Assembly (NCBI GenBank): GCA_021203665.1 | Contig: JAJQAT010000098.1 | Location: forward strand, 1-5,207 | From: Bacillota bacterium | GTDB taxonomy: Bacteria > Bacillota > Clostridia > UBA1381 | Direction of reading: 5' to 3' | DNA: 5,207 bases | In this document: positions 5,053 to 5,207 of the stretch, in pieces | Position numbering within the stretch: the stretch's first letter is position 1 | Layout of the letters: each line of letters begins with the position of its first letter | The notes under the pieces: model-generated | The model's database searches: none | Told to the model about the DNA's origin: nothing | The model's input: the letters and a program-made list of their open reading frames with translations, nothing else | Translations under genes and position numbers: made by a program

Positions 5053-5077
5053 AAGCACGTTTTCGGACGTGCTTTTT
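5053..5077 (+). terminator. Intrinsic terminator T3 after cassette 2
   Basis: AAGCACGT (5053-5060) pairs with ACGTGCTT (5067-5074) around a TTTCGG loop, with T to 5077. The stem arms equal those of T2. ATGCGGGAA follows here (5080-5088) as it does after T2 (4096-4104), so the terminator plus flank is a recurring boundary. Confidence 0.85.
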
Positions 5078-5154
5078 GTATGCGGGAAAATCCCAATCGA
5101 TTACGAATTTGAAAGGCGGTGGTTGTTTATGCTTGTTATGGGCATAGGGCGTCC

Positions 5155-5182
5155 TTGACACGACGGTAAACTGTCATATTTT
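5155..5182 (+). promoter_or_regulatory. Predicted promoter of a gene beyond the window
   Basis: TTGACA (5155-5160), a 16-bp spacer and TATTTT (5177-5182). Together with the ribosome binding site at 5196-5202 it suggests a separately controlled gene starting just past 5207. Confidence 0.5.
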
Positions 5183-5193
5183 TGTACAAAAAT
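5178..5193 (+). promoter_or_regulatory. 16-bp perfect palindrome overlapping the -10, possible operator
   Basis: ATTTTTGTACAAAAAT is its own reverse complement. It overlaps the -10 element and the likely transcription start, a position typical of a repressor site. The regulator is unknown, and A+T-rich palindromes also arise by chance. Confidence 0.4.
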
Positions 5194-5195
5194 TT

Positions 5196-5202
5196 AAGGA
5201 GG
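5196..5202 (+). promoter_or_regulatory. Ribosome binding site of the next gene
   Basis: AAGGAGG is a full-strength site only 5 bases from the window end, so a start codon is expected within a few bases beyond 5207. Confidence 0.7.
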
Positions 5203-5207
5203 TTACG

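Noticed and set aside
3195..5077. CRISPR array
   Set aside because: There are only two long, coding repeats about 700 bases apart, with no short regular repeats and spacers.
2980..5207. Intact prophage or complete SCC-type element
   Set aside because: Only a head-protein fragment is present. There is no terminase, portal, integrase or ccr gene and no second attachment-site copy in the window.

Overview
The window looks like a chromosomal segment from a member of the Clostridia (Bacillota), probably an uncultured Eubacteriales/Oscillospirales type. This rests on the four-cysteine ribosomal protein L28, the MurA and YycJ sequences, strong AGGAGG-type ribosome binding sites and consensus sigma-A promoters. 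No genus can be named from the sequence alone. All genes found are on the + strand.

Positions 1-2979 are conserved housekeeping DNA. rpmB (L28) comes first, closed by a clear intrinsic terminator. A new promoter (about 307-335) then starts a unit of murA (peptidoglycan synthesis, TTG start), a YycJ/WalJ-type metallo-beta-lactamase-fold hydrolase and rlmH (23S rRNA pseudouridine methyltransferase). A hairpin lies between murA and yycJ. yycJ and rlmH are nearly contiguous.

Positions 2980-5207 are accessory DNA that begins directly after the 3' end of rlmH, the gene whose 3' end is the SCC attachment site in staphylococci. First comes an unassigned 56-residue ORF (3010-3180). Two tandem cassettes follow, each built the same way: intrinsic terminator, then a 222-bp conserved block encoding the C-terminal piece of a phage minor head protein (SPP1 gp7 / Mu F-like, with the motif NYPPMHPNCRCTT), then an unrelated variable C-terminal domain, then a small overlapping downstream gene. 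This is the layout of orphan polymorphic toxin/immunity modules. Variable domain 1 is His/Gly-rich and possibly a nuclease. Variable domain 2 has a zincin-like EELIHAAQ...EIEAQ arrangement. The putative immunity proteins are a 107-residue acidic protein and a 77-residue beta-rich protein. A third related terminator (5053-5077) closes cassette 2. It is followed by a promoter-like sequence, a 16-bp palindrome and a ribosome binding site for a gene that starts just beyond the window.

The most unusual point is that both copies of the conserved block carry a perfect promoter (TTGACA, 16-bp spacer, TGGTATAAT) at the junction with the variable domain, while neither block has a convincing start codon with a ribosome binding site. 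In cassette 2 the promoter is followed by a ribosome binding site and an in-frame ATG (4379), so a free variable domain could be made together with its immunity protein. Cassette 1 has no comparable internal start, so the promoter may mainly express the immunity gene. I infer self-promoted, terminator-insulated toxin/immunity cassettes that use the phage-head block both as recombination homology and as promoter. Toxin and immunity functions are inferred from architecture only.
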